Of a stretch of DNA of 64,000 nucleotides, positions 8,077 to 18,700 are shown one piece after another. A model generated the notes under the pieces. The model saw only the letters and a list, made by a program, of their open reading frames with translations. It was not told where the DNA came from and searched no databases. The stretch comes from Acidovorax sp. Leaf78 (lineage in GTDB: Bacteria > Pseudomonadota > Gammaproteobacteria > Burkholderiales > Burkholderiaceae_C), in NCBI RefSeq assembly GCF_001422735.1, contig NZ_LMLZ01000026.1, positions 68,247 to 132,246 of the forward strand. Direction: 5' to 3'. A program made the translations under genes and the position numbers. Position 1 is the stretch's first letter; each line of letters opens with the position of its first letter.

Positions 8077-11000
8077 ATGAATCTATCCCGCTTCTTCATC
8101 GACCGCCCCATCTTCGCCGGGGTGCTGTCGGTGCTCATCTTCCTCGGGGGGCTCATCGCATTGCGCGGTCTGCCTATCTCCGAATACCCTGAAGTCGCGC
8201 CGCCCTCCGTGGTGGTGCGCGCACAGTACCCGGGCGCCAACCCCAAGGTGATCGCCGAGACCGTGGCCACGCCGCTGGAGGAATCCATCAACGGCGTGGA
8301 AGGCATGCTCTACATGGGCAGCCAGGCCACCACCGACGGCGTCATGACGCTGACCGTGACCTTTGCCTTGGGCACCGACCCCGACAAGGCCCAGCAGCTG
8401 GTGCAAAACCGCGTGTCGCAGGCCGAGCCGCGCCTGCCCGAGGAAGTGCGCCGCCTGGGCGTCACCACCGTCAAGAGCGCGCCGGACCTGACCATGGTGG
8501 TCCACCTGGTCTCGCCCAACAACCGCTACGACATCGACTACCTGCGCAACTACGCGGTGCTCAATGTGAAGGACCGTCTCGCCCGCATCGGCGGCGTGGG
8601 CCAGGTGCAGATCTTCGGCGGCGGCGACTACTCCATGCGTGTGTGGCTCGACCCCCAAAAGGTCGCGCAGCGCGGCCTGTCGGCCAGTGATGTGGTGACC
8701 GCCATCCGCGGCCAGAACGTGCAGGCTGCCGCCGGCGTGGTGGGTGCATCGCCCGGCCTGCCCGGCGTGGACCTGCAACTGTCCATCAACGCCCAGGGCC
8801 GTCTGCAGACCGAAGAAGAGTTCGGCGACATCATCGTCAAGACCGGTGCCGACGGCGCGGTGACGCGCCTGCGTGACATCGCCCGCCTGGAGCTGGGCGC
8901 GGCCGACTACTCGCTGCGCTCGCTGCTCAACAACGACCCCGCCGTCGGCATGGGCGTGTTCCAGGCGCCGGGCTCCAACGCGCTGGACATCTCGTCCAAC
9001 GTGCGCAAGACCATGGACGAGATCCAGAAGAACATGCCCGAAGGCGTGGAGTACCGCATTGCGTACGACCCCACGCAGTTCGTGCGTGCCTCCATCAAGT
9101 CCGTGATCCACACGCTGCTTGAAGCCATCGCCCTCGTAGTGCTCGTGGTGATCCTGTTCCTGCAGACCTGGCGCGCCTCCATCATCCCGCTGCTGGCCGT
9201 GCCGGTGTCGGTGGTGGGCACGTTCGCGGTGCTGCACCTGCTGGGCTTTTCAATCAACGCTCTGAGCTTGTTCGGCCTGGTGCTGGCCATCGGCATCGTG
9301 GTGGACGACGCCATCGTGGTGGTGGAGAACGTCGAGCGCAACATCGAGGCGGGCCTGACCCCGCGCGAGGCCACCTACCGCGCCATGCGGGAAGTGTCTG
9401 GCCCCATCATCGCCATCGCACTGGTGTTGGTGGCGGTGTTCGTACCGTTGGCCTTCATCAGCGGGCTCACAGGCCAGTTCTACAAGCAGTTCGCGGTCAC
9501 GATTGCGATCTCCACGGTGATCTCGGCGATCAATTCGCTGACCCTGTCGCCCGCGCTCAGCGCGCTGCTGCTTAAGGGCCACAACGAGCCCAAGGACGCG
9601 CTCACGCGTGGCATGGACAAGGTGTTTGGTGGGCTGTTCCGCGGCTTCAACCGCCTGTTCCACCGCGGCTCCGAGGCCTACAGCGGCGGCGTCAAGCGCG
9701 TCATCGGCCGCAAGGCGCTGATGTTCGTGATCTACCTCGCGCTGGTGGGTGCCACCGTGGGCCTGTTCAAGATCGTGCCCGGCGGCTTCGTGCCCGCGCA
9801 GGACAAGCAGTACCTGATCGGCTTTGCCCAGCTGCCCGACGGCGCCACGCTGGACCGCACCGAGAACGTGATCCGCCGCATGGGCGAGCTCATGAAGGAG
9901 AACCCGAACGTCGAAGACGCGATCGCTTTTCCCGGCCTGTCGATCAACGGCTTTACCAACAGCTCCAACTCGGGCATCGTGTTCGCCACGCTCAAGCCCT
10001 TTGCCGAGCGCACCCGCGCCGACCAGAGCGGCGGCGCCGTGGCAGGGCAGCTGAACCAGTCGTTCGGCAGCATCCAGGATGCGTTCATCGCCATGTTCCC
10101 GCCGCCACCCGTGGCGGGCCTGGGTACCACCGGCGGCTTCAAGCTGCAGATCGAAGACCGCGCGTCGCTGGGCTTTCAGGCCATGGACGGCGCCGTGAAG
10201 GCCTTCATGGCCAAGGCCTACCAGACGCCCGAGCTGGCCGGCCTGTTCACCAGCTGGCAGGTCAACGTGCCGCAGCTGTACGCCAACATCGACCGCACCA
10301 AAGCCCGCCAGCTGGGTGTGCCGGTGACGGACATCTTCGACACGCTGCAGATCTACCTGGGCAGCCTGTACGCCAACGACTTCAACCAGTTTGGCCGCAC
10401 CTACAGCGTGCGTGTGCAGGCCGATGCGGCCTACCGCGCGCGGGCTGAAGACGTGGGCCTGCTCAAGGTGCGCTCTGCCACCGGCGAGATGGTGCCCCTG
10501 TCGGCGCTGATGAAGATGGAGCCGAGCTTCGGCCCCGAGCGTGCCATGCGCTACAACGGCTACCTGGCCGCGGACATCAACGGCGGCCCTGCACCCGGCT
10601 ACTCGTCGGGCCAGGCCCAGGCCGCCATCGAGCGCATTGCGGCAGAGACGCTGCCGCAGGGCATCACCTTCGAGTGGACCGAGCTGACCTACCAGGAAAT
10701 CCTGGCCGGCAACTCCGCCGTGCTGGTGTTCCCGCTGGCCATCCTGCTGGTGTTCCTGGTGCTGGCCGCGCAGTACGAAAGCCTGACGCTGCCCATTGCC
10801 ATCATCCTGATCGTGCCCATGGGCATCCTGGCGGCCATGACCGGGGTGTGGCTGAGCAAGGGCGACAACAACGTGTTCACGCAAATCGGGCTCATCGTGC
10901 TGGTGGGGCTGTCGGCCAAGAACGCCATCCTGATCGTGGAGTTTGCGCGCGAGCTGGAGTTTGCCGGGCGCACCCCCGTGCAGGCCGCCATCGAGGCCAG

Positions 11001-11310
11001 CCGCCTGCGGCTGCGCCCCATCCTGATGACCTCGCTGGCCTTCGTGATGGGTGTGCTGCCCCTGGTGCTCTCCACCGGTGCCGGCGCCGAAATGCGCAGC
11101 GCCATGGGCGTGGCGGTGTTCTCCGGAATGATCGGGGTGACGGCCTTCGGCCTGTTCCTCACGCCCGTCTTCTACGTGCTGCTGCGCAAGCTGGCTGGCA
11201 ACCGCCCGCTGGTGGAGCACGGCACGCACGTGGCGCCCATCTCGCACAACCCGCACGGCGGCGGCAGCGCCCACCCCGTGCTGGCAGCGCCCCGCCAAGA
11301 GCACGAATGA
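8077..11310 (+). CDS. RND multidrug efflux pump, inner-membrane subunit (MexF/AcrB, HAE-1 family)
   Basis: A 1077-residue proton-driven exporter with 12 predicted membrane helices and two large periplasmic loops. The start at 8077 (MNLSRFFIDRPIFAGVLS) matches the near-invariant family N-terminus; a GTG 27 bases upstream is less likely. The TM4 proton-relay pair Asp410-Asp411 lies in GIVVDDAIVVVEN. The hydrophobe-amphiphile type (drugs, dyes, solvents) follows from this motif and from overall similarity to MexF, not to metal pumps. The C-terminus is a His/Pro-rich cytoplasmic tail. It is the second gene of the operon. With a SoxR-type promoter the natural substrates are probably redox-active small molecules; this is inference. 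Confidence 0.96.
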   Translation: MNLSRFFIDRPIFAGVLSVLIFLGGLIALRGLPISEYPEVAPPSVVVRAQYPGANPKVIAETVATPLEESINGVEGMLYMGSQATTDGVMTLTVTFALGTDPDKAQQLVQNRVSQAEPRLPEEVRRLGVTTVKSAPDLTMVVHLVSPNNRYDIDYLRNYAVLNVKDRLARIGGVGQVQIFGGGDYSMRVWLDPQKVAQRGLSASDVVTAIRGQNVQAAAGVVGASPGLPGVDLQLSINAQGRLQTEEEFGDIIVKTGADGAVTRLRDIARLELGAADYSLRSLLNNDPAVGMGVFQAPGSNALDISSNVRKTMDEIQKNMPEGVEYRIAYDPTQFVRASIKSVIHTLLEAIALVVLVVILFLQTWRASIIPLLAVPVSVVGTFAVLHLLGFSINALSLFGLVLAIGIVVDDAIVVVENVERNIEAGLTPREATYRAMREVSGPIIAIALVLVAVFVPLAFISGLTGQFYKQFAVTIAISTVISAINSLTLSPALSALLLKGHNEPKDALTRGMDKVFGGLFRGFNRLFHRGSEAYSGGVKRVIGRKALMFVIYLALVGATVGLFKIVPGGFVPAQDKQYLIGFAQLPDGATLDRTENVIRRMGELMKENPNVEDAIAFPGLSINGFTNSSNSGIVFATLKPFAERTRADQSGGAVAGQLNQSFGSIQDAFIAMFPPPPVAGLGTTGGFKLQIEDRASLGFQAMDGAVKAFMAKAYQTPELAGLFTSWQVNVPQLYANIDRTKARQLGVPVTDIFDTLQIYLGSLYANDFNQFGRTYSVRVQADAAYRARAEDVGLLKVRSATGEMVPLSALMKMEPSFGPERAMRYNGYLAADINGGPAPGYSSGQAQAAIERIAAETLPQGITFEWTELTYQEILAGNSAVLVFPLAILLVFLVLAAQYESLTLPIAIILIVPMGILAAMTGVWLSKGDNNVFTQIGLIVLVGLSAKNAILIVEFARELEFAGRTPVQAAIEASRLRLRPILMTSLAFVMGVLPLVLSTGAGAEMRSAMGVAVFSGMIGVTAFGLFLTPVFYVLLRKLAGNRPLVEHGTHVAPISHNPHGGGSAHPVLAAPRQEHE

Positions 11311-11386
11311 TGGGCTCCCTGGCCATTTTCAATACCACCGTCCGCGCCGCGCTGCCTCTGGCAGCAGGGCGGGCAGGAGACCGACC

Positions 11387-12904
11387 ATGATGGATTTTTT
11401 GTCGAACAAGAACGCTGATGCCGCCAACGCGGTGACGGCGGCAGCGCCAGCGCCTTCGCGCAGGCTCAGCCTGCTGGCCCCCCTGGCCGCAGCCCTGGTG
11501 CTGGCCGGTTGCATGACCCAGCCCGTGGCTCCCGCGCCCCATGCCGGCGTGGCCGTGCCCGAGAGCTTCAGCGCCGGCGGCGCGGCCCTGCCCGTCGCAC
11601 CCTGGACCGTGGCCCCACCCGCCGAGGCACAGCCGCGCGGCGAATGGTGGCTGGGCTTTCAGGACCCCGTGCTGGCCGACCTGGTGCAGCGCGCAGGCAC
11701 GGCCAACACCAGCATCCAGCAGGCGGCCGCGCGGCTGGCCGAAGCGCGCTCGCTGCTGCGCTCGGCCGACGCAGCACGGTCCGTGCAGATCGGCGCGTCG
11801 GCGGGCGTGTCGCGCCAGGCCGGTGCCAGCAGCACGGGCAGCTCATCGCCGTCCACGCTGGGCACGGCAGGCCTCAACGCATCGTATGAACTGGACCTGT
11901 TCGGCCGCCTGTCGCAGACCAGCGATGCCGCGCGCCTGGATGCCGATGCCCGCGACGCCCTGCTGCAGAGCACGCGCCTCATGGTGCAGGCCGATGTGGC
12001 GCAGACATACCTGCAGCTGCGCTCGGTGCAGGCCGAGCAGATCCTGGTGAACGAGAGCCTGGGTGCCTACCAGGACACACTGCGGCTCACGCAGCGCCGC
12101 CTGCAGGCCGGCGATGTGGCCGAGCTGGACGTGGCCCGCGTGCAGACCGAGGTGTCTTCCACCGAGTCCGAATCCTTGGCACTGCAGCGCCAGCAAGCCT
12201 TGCTGACCAACGCGCTGGCCGTGCTGGTGGGCGATGTGGCCAGCGGCTTCACGCTGCCGGCGGCGGCCACCGATGCCGCCTTGCCGGTCATCCCGCCCGG
12301 TGTGCCTGGCACCGTGCTGGCGCGGCGCCCCGATGTGTCGGCCGCGCAGTTCGCTGTGCTGGCCGCGCAGGCCCGCGTGGGCGTGGCGCAGACCGCGTGG
12401 TTCCCGGCGGTCACGCTCACCGGCAATGCGGGACATGCATCGCCCGAGCTGGGCGACCTGTTCAAGTGGTCGGCCCGTGCGTGGGGCGTGAGCGCGCTGC
12501 TGTCGCTGCCGATCTTCGACGGCGGCCAGCGCGATGCGCAGGTGCAGGGCGCCAAGGCCCGGCTGGAGGCCGCGCTGGCGGACCACCGTGGCCAGGTGCT
12601 CAACGCCTTCCGCGACGTGGAAGATCAGCTCAGCTCGCTGCGCCTGTTGTCCGGCCAGGCCGAGGCGCAGGCCCGCGCCGTGACGGCCGCGCGCCGAGCG
12701 ACGCAGCTGTCCGATGCACGCTACCGCAACGGCCTGGTGAGCCAGCTGGAGCTGCTGGACGCGCGCCGCAGCGAGCTGCGCAACCGCCGCCAAGAGCTGC
12801 AGGTGCGCACCGCGCAGTACGTGGCCACGGTGGGCCTGATCCGCGCGCTGGGTGGGGGCTGGGGTGACGACGCGCAGGCCAGGGTGGCCGCGGTGTCCCA
12901 ATAG
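11387..12904 (+). CDS. RND efflux outer-membrane lipoprotein (OprM/NodT family)
   Basis: A 505-residue outer-membrane factor that forms the exit duct of the tripartite pump. Two successive ATG codons start it, with GCAGGAG 7-13 bases upstream. The signal sequence ends in lipobox LAGC with Cys42 as the lipidation site. A long cytoplasmic extension of about 25 residues precedes the hydrophobic core, so a start slightly inside is possible. Two OEP repeats follow. Repeat 1 has the WWLGFQDPVLADLV opening and SYELDLFGRLS; repeat 2 has ARRPDVSAAQ and LSLPIFDGGQRDAQV. It lies 76 bases after the pump and is the last gene of the operon. Confidence 0.94.
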   Translation: MMDFLSNKNADAANAVTAAAPAPSRRLSLLAPLAAALVLAGCMTQPVAPAPHAGVAVPESFSAGGAALPVAPWTVAPPAEAQPRGEWWLGFQDPVLADLVQRAGTANTSIQQAAARLAEARSLLRSADAARSVQIGASAGVSRQAGASSTGSSSPSTLGTAGLNASYELDLFGRLSQTSDAARLDADARDALLQSTRLMVQADVAQTYLQLRSVQAEQILVNESLGAYQDTLRLTQRRLQAGDVAELDVARVQTEVSSTESESLALQRQQALLTNALAVLVGDVASGFTLPAAATDAALPVIPPGVPGTVLARRPDVSAAQFAVLAAQARVGVAQTAWFPAVTLTGNAGHASPELGDLFKWSARAWGVSALLSLPIFDGGQRDAQVQGAKARLEAALADHRGQVLNAFRDVEDQLSSLRLLSGQAEAQARAVTAARRATQLSDARYRNGLVSQLELLDARRSELRNRRQELQVRTAQYVATVGLIRALGGGWGDDAQARVAAVSQ

Positions 12905-13071
12905 TCTCTGCAGCTGTGCCTGGCCAATAGCCAGCCCAGCAGGGCGGGGTTCCCGCGCTCCTTCTGCGGCGTGCCGCGCTGGCGCCTATAGTGTCTGGTT
13001 TCGCGCGCGGCACGGCCCCGGGGCCGGTCCAGCGCTTTCCGTCCCACCGTTTCGTCATCAGGAGCCTTTGC

Positions 13072-14508
13072 ATGAGCTATCCCAGTACCCAACTCTTCAT
13101 CGCCGGCCAATGGCAGGACGCCGCCGACGGCAAGACCATCGGCGTGTTCAACCCATCCACCGGCAAGGAAATCGGCCGCGTGGCCCACGCCAGCAAGGCC
13201 GACCTGGACCGTGCGCTGGACGCTGCACAAAAGGGCTTTGAAGCTTGGCGCGACATCCCTGCCGCCGAGCGTGCCAAGACCATGCGCCGCGCCGCTGGGC
13301 TGATGCGTGAGCGCGCCGATGCGATCGCCGCCATCATGGTGCAGGAGCAGGGCAAGCCCCTGGCCGAAGCCAAGGTCGAGACCATGGCGTCTGCCGACAT
13401 CATCGAATGGTTTGCCGACGAGTCCCTGCGCGTGTATGGCCGCATCGTCCCCTCGCGCAACCTCAAGGCCACGCAGATGGTGCTCAAGGACCCCGTGGGC
13501 CCCGTGGCGGCCTTCACGCCGTGGAACTTCCCCATCAACCAGGTCGTGCGCAAGCTGGCTGCCGCGCTGGGCGCAGGCTGCTCCATCCTGGTCAAGGCGC
13601 CCGAAGAAACCCCGGCCAGCCCCGCAGAGCTGATCCGCGCGTTTGCCGATGCGGGCGTGCCCGCCGGCACGGTCGGTCTGGTCTATGGCGACCCGGCTGA
13701 AATCTCCAACTACCTCATCCCGCACCCCATCATCCGCAAGGTCACGTTCACCGGCTCCACGCCCGTGGGCAAACAGCTGGCGGCCCTGGCGGGCAAGCAC
13801 ATGAAGCGCGTGACGATGGAGCTGGGCGGTCATGCGCCGGTCATCGTGGCGCAAGACGCCGACCTGGAACTGGCCATCAAGATCAGCAGCGGCTCCAAGT
13901 TCCGCAACGCGGGCCAGGTCTGCATCTCGCCCACCCGCTACCTGGTGCACGAGAGCATCCGCGCCGACTTCGTGGCAGCTTTTGCCAAGTACGCGCAGGG
14001 CCTGAAGGTGGGTGACGGCCTCACGGCCGGCACGCAGATGGGCCCGCTGGCCAACCCCCGCCGCATCACCGCCATGGCCGACCTGCTGGCCGACGCGGTG
14101 CAGCAGGGCGCGCAAGTGGCCACCGGCGGCGAGCGCATCGGCACCGAAGGCAATTTCTTCCAGCCCACCGTGCTCAACGACGTGCCCCTGTCGGCCCGCA
14201 TCTTCAACGAAGAGCCCTTCGGCCCCGTGGCCGCCGTGCGCGGCTTCGAGAAGATCGAGGACGCGATTGCCGAAGCCAACCGCCTGCCGTTCGGCTTGGC
14301 CGGCTACGCCTTCACCACCTCGCTGAAGAATGCGCACCTGCTGGCCCAGCGCCTGGAAGTGGGCATGCTCTGGATCAACCAGGCTGCAGCCCCTGCCGCA
14401 GAGCTGCCATTCGGCGGCTTGAAGGATTCGGGCTACGGCTCCGAAGGCGGCCCCGAAGCCATCGAAGCGCACCTGAACACGCGCCTGGTGTCGATCATGA
14501 ACGTGTGA
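13072..14508 (+). CDS. NAD(P)-dependent aldehyde dehydrogenase, succinate-semialdehyde dehydrogenase type
   Basis: A 478-residue ALDH-superfamily enzyme that oxidises an aldehyde to the acid with NAD(P)+. The start at 13072 is supported by AGGAG 9-13 bases upstream. Key elements are TPWNFP (cofactor entrance), FTGSTPVGK, general-base Glu250 in MELGGHAP and nucleophile Cys284 in [11 protein letters not shown]. The C-terminal block [17 protein letters not shown] is typical of the succinate-semialdehyde group, so conversion of succinate semialdehyde to succinate (GABA or related catabolism) is the best guess. No GABA aminotransferase is nearby, and related semialdehydes cannot be excluded. It is monocistronic, with a hairpin 27 bases after the stop. 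Confidence 0.88.
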   Translation: MSYPSTQLFIAGQWQDAADGKTIGVFNPSTGKEIGRVAHASKADLDRALDAAQKGFEAWRDIPAAERAKTMRRAAGLMRERADAIAAIMVQEQGKPLAEAKVETMASADIIEWFADESLRVYGRIVPSRNLKATQMVLKDPVGPVAAFTPWNFPINQVVRKLAAALGAGCSILVKAPEETPASPAELIRAFADAGVPAGTVGLVYGDPAEISNYLIPHPIIRKVTFTGSTPVGKQLAALAGKHMKRVTMELGGHAPVIVAQDADLELAIKISSGSKFRNAGQVCISPTRYLVHESIRADFVAAFAKYAQGLKVGDGLTAGTQMGPLANPRRITAMADLLADAVQQGAQVATGGERIGTEGNFFQPTVLNDVPLSARIFNEEPFGPVAAVRGFEKIEDAIAEANRLPFGLAGYAFTTSLKNAHLLAQRLEVGMLWINQAAAPAAELPFGGLKDSGYGSEGGPEAIEAHLNTRLVSIMNV

Positions 14509-14534
14509 CTTGTGATTCAGTGATCCTGTGATCG

Positions 14535-14580
14535 AGGGGCTGCCGCTTTCCACCGTGGAGGGTTGCAGCCCCTTCGTCCT
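14535..14580 (+). terminator. Rho-independent-like terminator after the aldehyde dehydrogenase
   Basis: AGGGGCTGC (14535-14543) pairs with GCAGCCCCT (14565-14573) around a 21-base loop, followed by TCGTCCTTT. The stem is strong but the T-tract is imperfect. It lies between convergent genes and could serve either. Confidence 0.5.
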
Positions 14581-14593
14581 TTCCGTTTCGCAG

Positions 14594-15424
14594 TCAGGTT
14601 TTCTTGCGCAGCGTGCCCCACGCTGCCAGCGCCAGCAGGGTGGAGAGCAAACCCGCGCCCCAGACCTGCAGCGTAGGTATGGCGGCTGGCGCCGCCATGG
14701 CGGCAACCGTGAACGTCATGCGCACCTGGCCGGCGCCACCCGCACCGCCGGCGCGGTTGCCCAGGTCATAGCCACCCCCACCCCCGCCGCCCGGCGCGAC
14801 GCCCGGCAGGCCGTCATTGCTGGTCATGGCGCCGCCGCCGCCCCCGGCGCCTGTGCCTGTCCCGCCAGTCGCTCCAATTGCATTGCCGCCATTGGCCGCC
14901 GGCGTGGCGGAGCCGCCACCACCGCCGCCGACGGACGAGCCCGAGCCGTTGCCCCTAGCAAAAGAGGTGTTTCCGGGGGCCGTGCACGCCGCAGTGGTGC
15001 CCCCAGCGCCCGCCACCCTGGTGGGGGCTCCCGCCGAGCCGCCGTTGGCAGTCAACCCCGCAATGCCAGCGCCGGTGACTGAGGAGGAGGGTCCCGCGGT
15101 GCCTGCGGTCTGGAAGGGGCCCGCGGCGCCCCCCGCACCTGCGTTCACCGTGAGCGCAGTGCCACCCGCCACAGCGAAGCTTGCCGCGCAGTAGGAGCCC
15201 CCACCGCCACCACCGCCCCCGTCGAACATTCCGCTCCCGTTGGCTGCGCCCCCTCCGCCACCCCCCGACCCCCAGGCCTCGATAAGCACTGACACGGCTC
15301 CTGCCGGCACTGTGCAGTTGGCCGTGTTAACGCCGTTGACACAATCTGCGGCAAAGGCGGACATGGGTAGCAGTGCACAAAATACTGTGGCGGCCACAGA
15401 GCGGTTTTTTGCTGACAGGTGCAA
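14594..15424 (-). CDS. Glycine-rich surface protein with IPTL-CTERM sorting tail
   Basis: A 276-residue secreted protein. N-terminal signal peptide (SVAATVFCALLPMSAFAA, ending near residue 26). The body is extremely Gly/Ala-rich with poly-Gly runs, only a few Cys, and no recognisable enzyme domain. At the C-terminus IPTLQVWG is followed by a hydrophobic helix and basic residues (LRKK), the tripartite IPTL-CTERM sorting signal known from Comamonadaceae and relatives. The only usable start in frame is TTG at 15424; no ATG or GTG precedes the signal peptide before the upstream stop, and no ribosome site is visible. It is divergent from another IPTL-CTERM protein. Likely an extracellular or envelope structural protein. 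Confidence 0.75.
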   Translation of the reverse strand: MHLSAKNRSVAATVFCALLPMSAFAADCVNGVNTANCTVPAGAVSVLIEAWGSGGGGGGAANGSGMFDGGGGGGGGSYCAASFAVAGGTALTVNAGAGGAAGPFQTAGTAGPSSSVTGAGIAGLTANGGSAGAPTRVAGAGGTTAACTAPGNTSFARGNGSGSSVGGGGGGSATPAANGGNAIGATGGTGTGAGGGGGAMTSNDGLPGVAPGGGGGGGYDLGNRAGGAGGAGQVRMTFTVAAMAAPAAIPTLQVWGAGLLSTLLALAAWGTLRKKT

Positions 15425-15721
15425 TGGGTAGGAGGTGGTGTGGACAGTGGCTTTGGCGTGCGTCGGCGTGGACGGCGAGCGATCAAAAAAAACCGGCCAA
15501 CCGCCTTTCGCTCAGGTATGGCATCCGCACTGGCAAGTCGGTGCGGTGGGTATGCAAGTCCAAAACAGGTAAGGCCGTGACTTGAAATGGAATGCTGCGA
15601 TCGGTCGCCTGCGGCGTTGCGCCGTAGAAACTGCCGTCGCTGTTGCAAAATTAAATGGTGGGTGTTTCTGGAATACCGTGATGTACTGCGTGCACTTACT
15701 GATTGTTGCAACGCACACTCC

Positions 15722-18700
15722 ATGACAAAAATCACCCGGAATTTCGCTTATTGGCGGGCAATGTGTTTCATGGCGTTGTTGGGAGTGCTGCTTGCTGGCG
15801 CCACATCCGCAAACGCTGCGGCGCGCAAAGCGCCAGGCGTTGAATCCTCCGGCATCTTGTTCATCGCAAACAATGTGCCGGACTATCAGCAATTGGAGGC
15901 CAGCGCGAGTTCCTTGCTGGAAGTCGTTGTGCTGGATGCTCGGGGCGACGGTTTGCGCCAGATGGCCGATGCGCTGCAGGGTCGCCAGCAGGTGGGTGCG
16001 GTGCATCTCATTTCACACGGTGCCCGCGGTGCGCTGGACCTGGGCTCACTGACGTTGGATGGGATGACATTGATGGAGCGCAGTGCCGATCTGGCGCGTA
16101 TTCGCGCATCGCTGCGACCTGATGCTGACTTGCTTCTGTACGGCTGCGAAGTGGCGCAGGGCAGTGAGGGGCAGCGGTTCATCACTCTGCTGGGCGAGAC
16201 GACAGGAGCCCATGTGGCCGCTTCGACCAACCTTACCGGGGCGCGCGAACTGGGCGGCGACTGGGTGCTGGAGAGTCGCACCGGAGCGCTGCGCAGTGCT
16301 CCGCTGGCCTTTCCTGCTTACCACCAGGTCCTGGCCACTGTCGCTGGAACGGTGGCGATTCCATTCGCCCACCCAGACGACTCCTTTCCCACTCAAAAAA
16401 TGCTGGATGGGCAGGCAAACACCGGTACGACCAATATCCCCGGCATCGTCTATGAGTTCTACTTTGCCAATACCGGCAATACGCCCGTCGGCCGGGTCAT
16501 CAACATCGATCTGGCTGGCGGCACAGGCTCCATGCTGACGTACTTCAATACAGGGACTTCTCAGTTCGATCCGGTAGGCGCACTGATCATCAAAAGCCAG
16601 GCCACCCGGATGTTCGGCTTCTCAAGTTTCCGTATTCAAGATGCGCAAGCGCTCGCCGCCACCTATACCGCCACCGCGTACCGCAACAACGTGACGGTCG
16701 GCGTGCCATTTACTTTTTCGACCGGCGGCAGCTTCAACCAGGTACTTGTCACATTGCCGGTGCAGTTCAAGAATGTCGATGAAATCCGCATCACCAGCAA
16801 TGGCGGAATTGCTGCTGGCACGGTGGGTGCGAAGCTATGGCAAGAAGGCTTCAACAGTTTCGTGTTCATCGACCCGACGAGCAATGCAGACCTGAGCGTG
16901 CTCTCTGCCACGGCAGGGGCTCTCGTGCCTGCGTTCGCGGCAGGTACCACGTCTTACACCATCGCGGTGTCCAACGCGACGACCAGCACCACCATCACGC
17001 CCACCGTCGATATCCCGGGCACCACCGTGACCGTGAATGGTGTGCCCGTCACCAGCGGTGCCGCCTCGGGCAGCATCGGCCTGAATGTGGGCAGTAACAC
17101 CATCACCACCATCGCCACGGCAACCGATGGGACCACCACGAAGACCTACACCATCACCATCACGCGCGCTGCTCCGCTATCGAGCAATGCCAACCTCTCC
17201 AGCCTGGCGCTGTCGACCGGCACACTGAGCCCTGCGTTCGCTTCGGGCACCACGTCCTACACCGCCGGCGTACCGTTCAGCACGGTATCGCTCACCGTGA
17301 CGCCCACCGTGGCTGACGGCACAGCGACTGTCACCGTCAATGGCATTAGCACCACCAGCGGCAATGCGTCGGGGTCCATTGCGCTGGCGGTGGGCAACAA
17401 CACCATATCCACCGTCGTGACCGCCCAAGACGGCTCCACGACCAAGACCTACGCCACCACGGTCACCCGCGCTGCTGCGTCGGGCAACGCGCAGCTCAGC
17501 GCGCTGAGCCTGTCCAGTGGCACCCTGGCACCCGTGTTTGCTTCTGGCACCACCAGCTACACGGCCGGCGTCAGCAATGCCACCACGTCGATCACCATCA
17601 CGCCCACCGTTGCCGACGCCACCGCCAGTGTCACGGTAAATGGCGTGGCCGTCACCAGCGGCAACGCATCGGGCGCCATTGCGCTGGCGGTGGGGTCCAA
17701 CACCATCACGGCCACGGTGACTGCGCAGAACGGCACGCCGCTCAGCTACACCATCACCGTGACGCGGGCTGCGTCGGCCAATGCCAACCTGTCTGCACTG
17801 TCGTTGTCCAGCGGCACCCTGGCGCCCGTTTTTGCGGCGGCCACTACCAGCTACACGGTCAGCGTCAGCAACGCCACCACGTCGATCACCGTCACCCCCA
17901 CGGTCGCCGACGGTGGCGCCAGTGTCACCGTGAACGGCGTGGCCACCACCAGCGGCAATGCATCAGGCGCTATTGCACTGGCAGTGGGTTCCAACACCAT
18001 CACCACCGTCGTGACGGCGGCGGACGGTGCGACCACCAAGGCCTACACCGTGACCATGACCCGTGCCGCGTCGTCCAACAACAATCTGTCTGCGTTGAGC
18101 CTGTCCAGCGGTAGTTTGAGCCCGCCTTTCAACCCGGCCACCACCAGTTATACGGCGGCCATCGGTGCCGGCGTCGGTAGCATCACGGTCACCCCTGCGG
18201 CGGCCGACGGAAACGCCAGCATCACGGTCAATGGTGTGGCTGTCACCAGCGGCGCTGCCTCTGGCGCGGTAGCGATGAACACGGGCAGCAACACGGTCTC
18301 CGTGGTGGTGACAGCACAGAATAGCGCGACCAAAACCTATACCGTCACTGTCACCCGCGCAGCGCCGTCCAGCAATGCCGACCTGTCGGCCCTGTCCCTG
18401 TCGAGCGGCACCCTGTCGCCCGCCTTCGCGGCCGGCACCACCAGCTACACGGCCAGCGTCGGCAACGCAACCACGTCGCTCACCGTCACCCCGACCGTGG
18501 CCGACGCTACCGCCAGCATCATGGTGAACGGTGTGGCCACCACCAGCGGCAATGCGTCGAGCGCCATTGCGCTGAACGTGGGCAGCAACACCATCACCAC
18601 GGTAGTCACGGCGCAGGACGGCACCACGGTGAAGACCTACACGGTGACGGTGACCCGCGCGGGCTCGGGTGATGCCAACCTGTCGGCCCTCGTCGTGTCG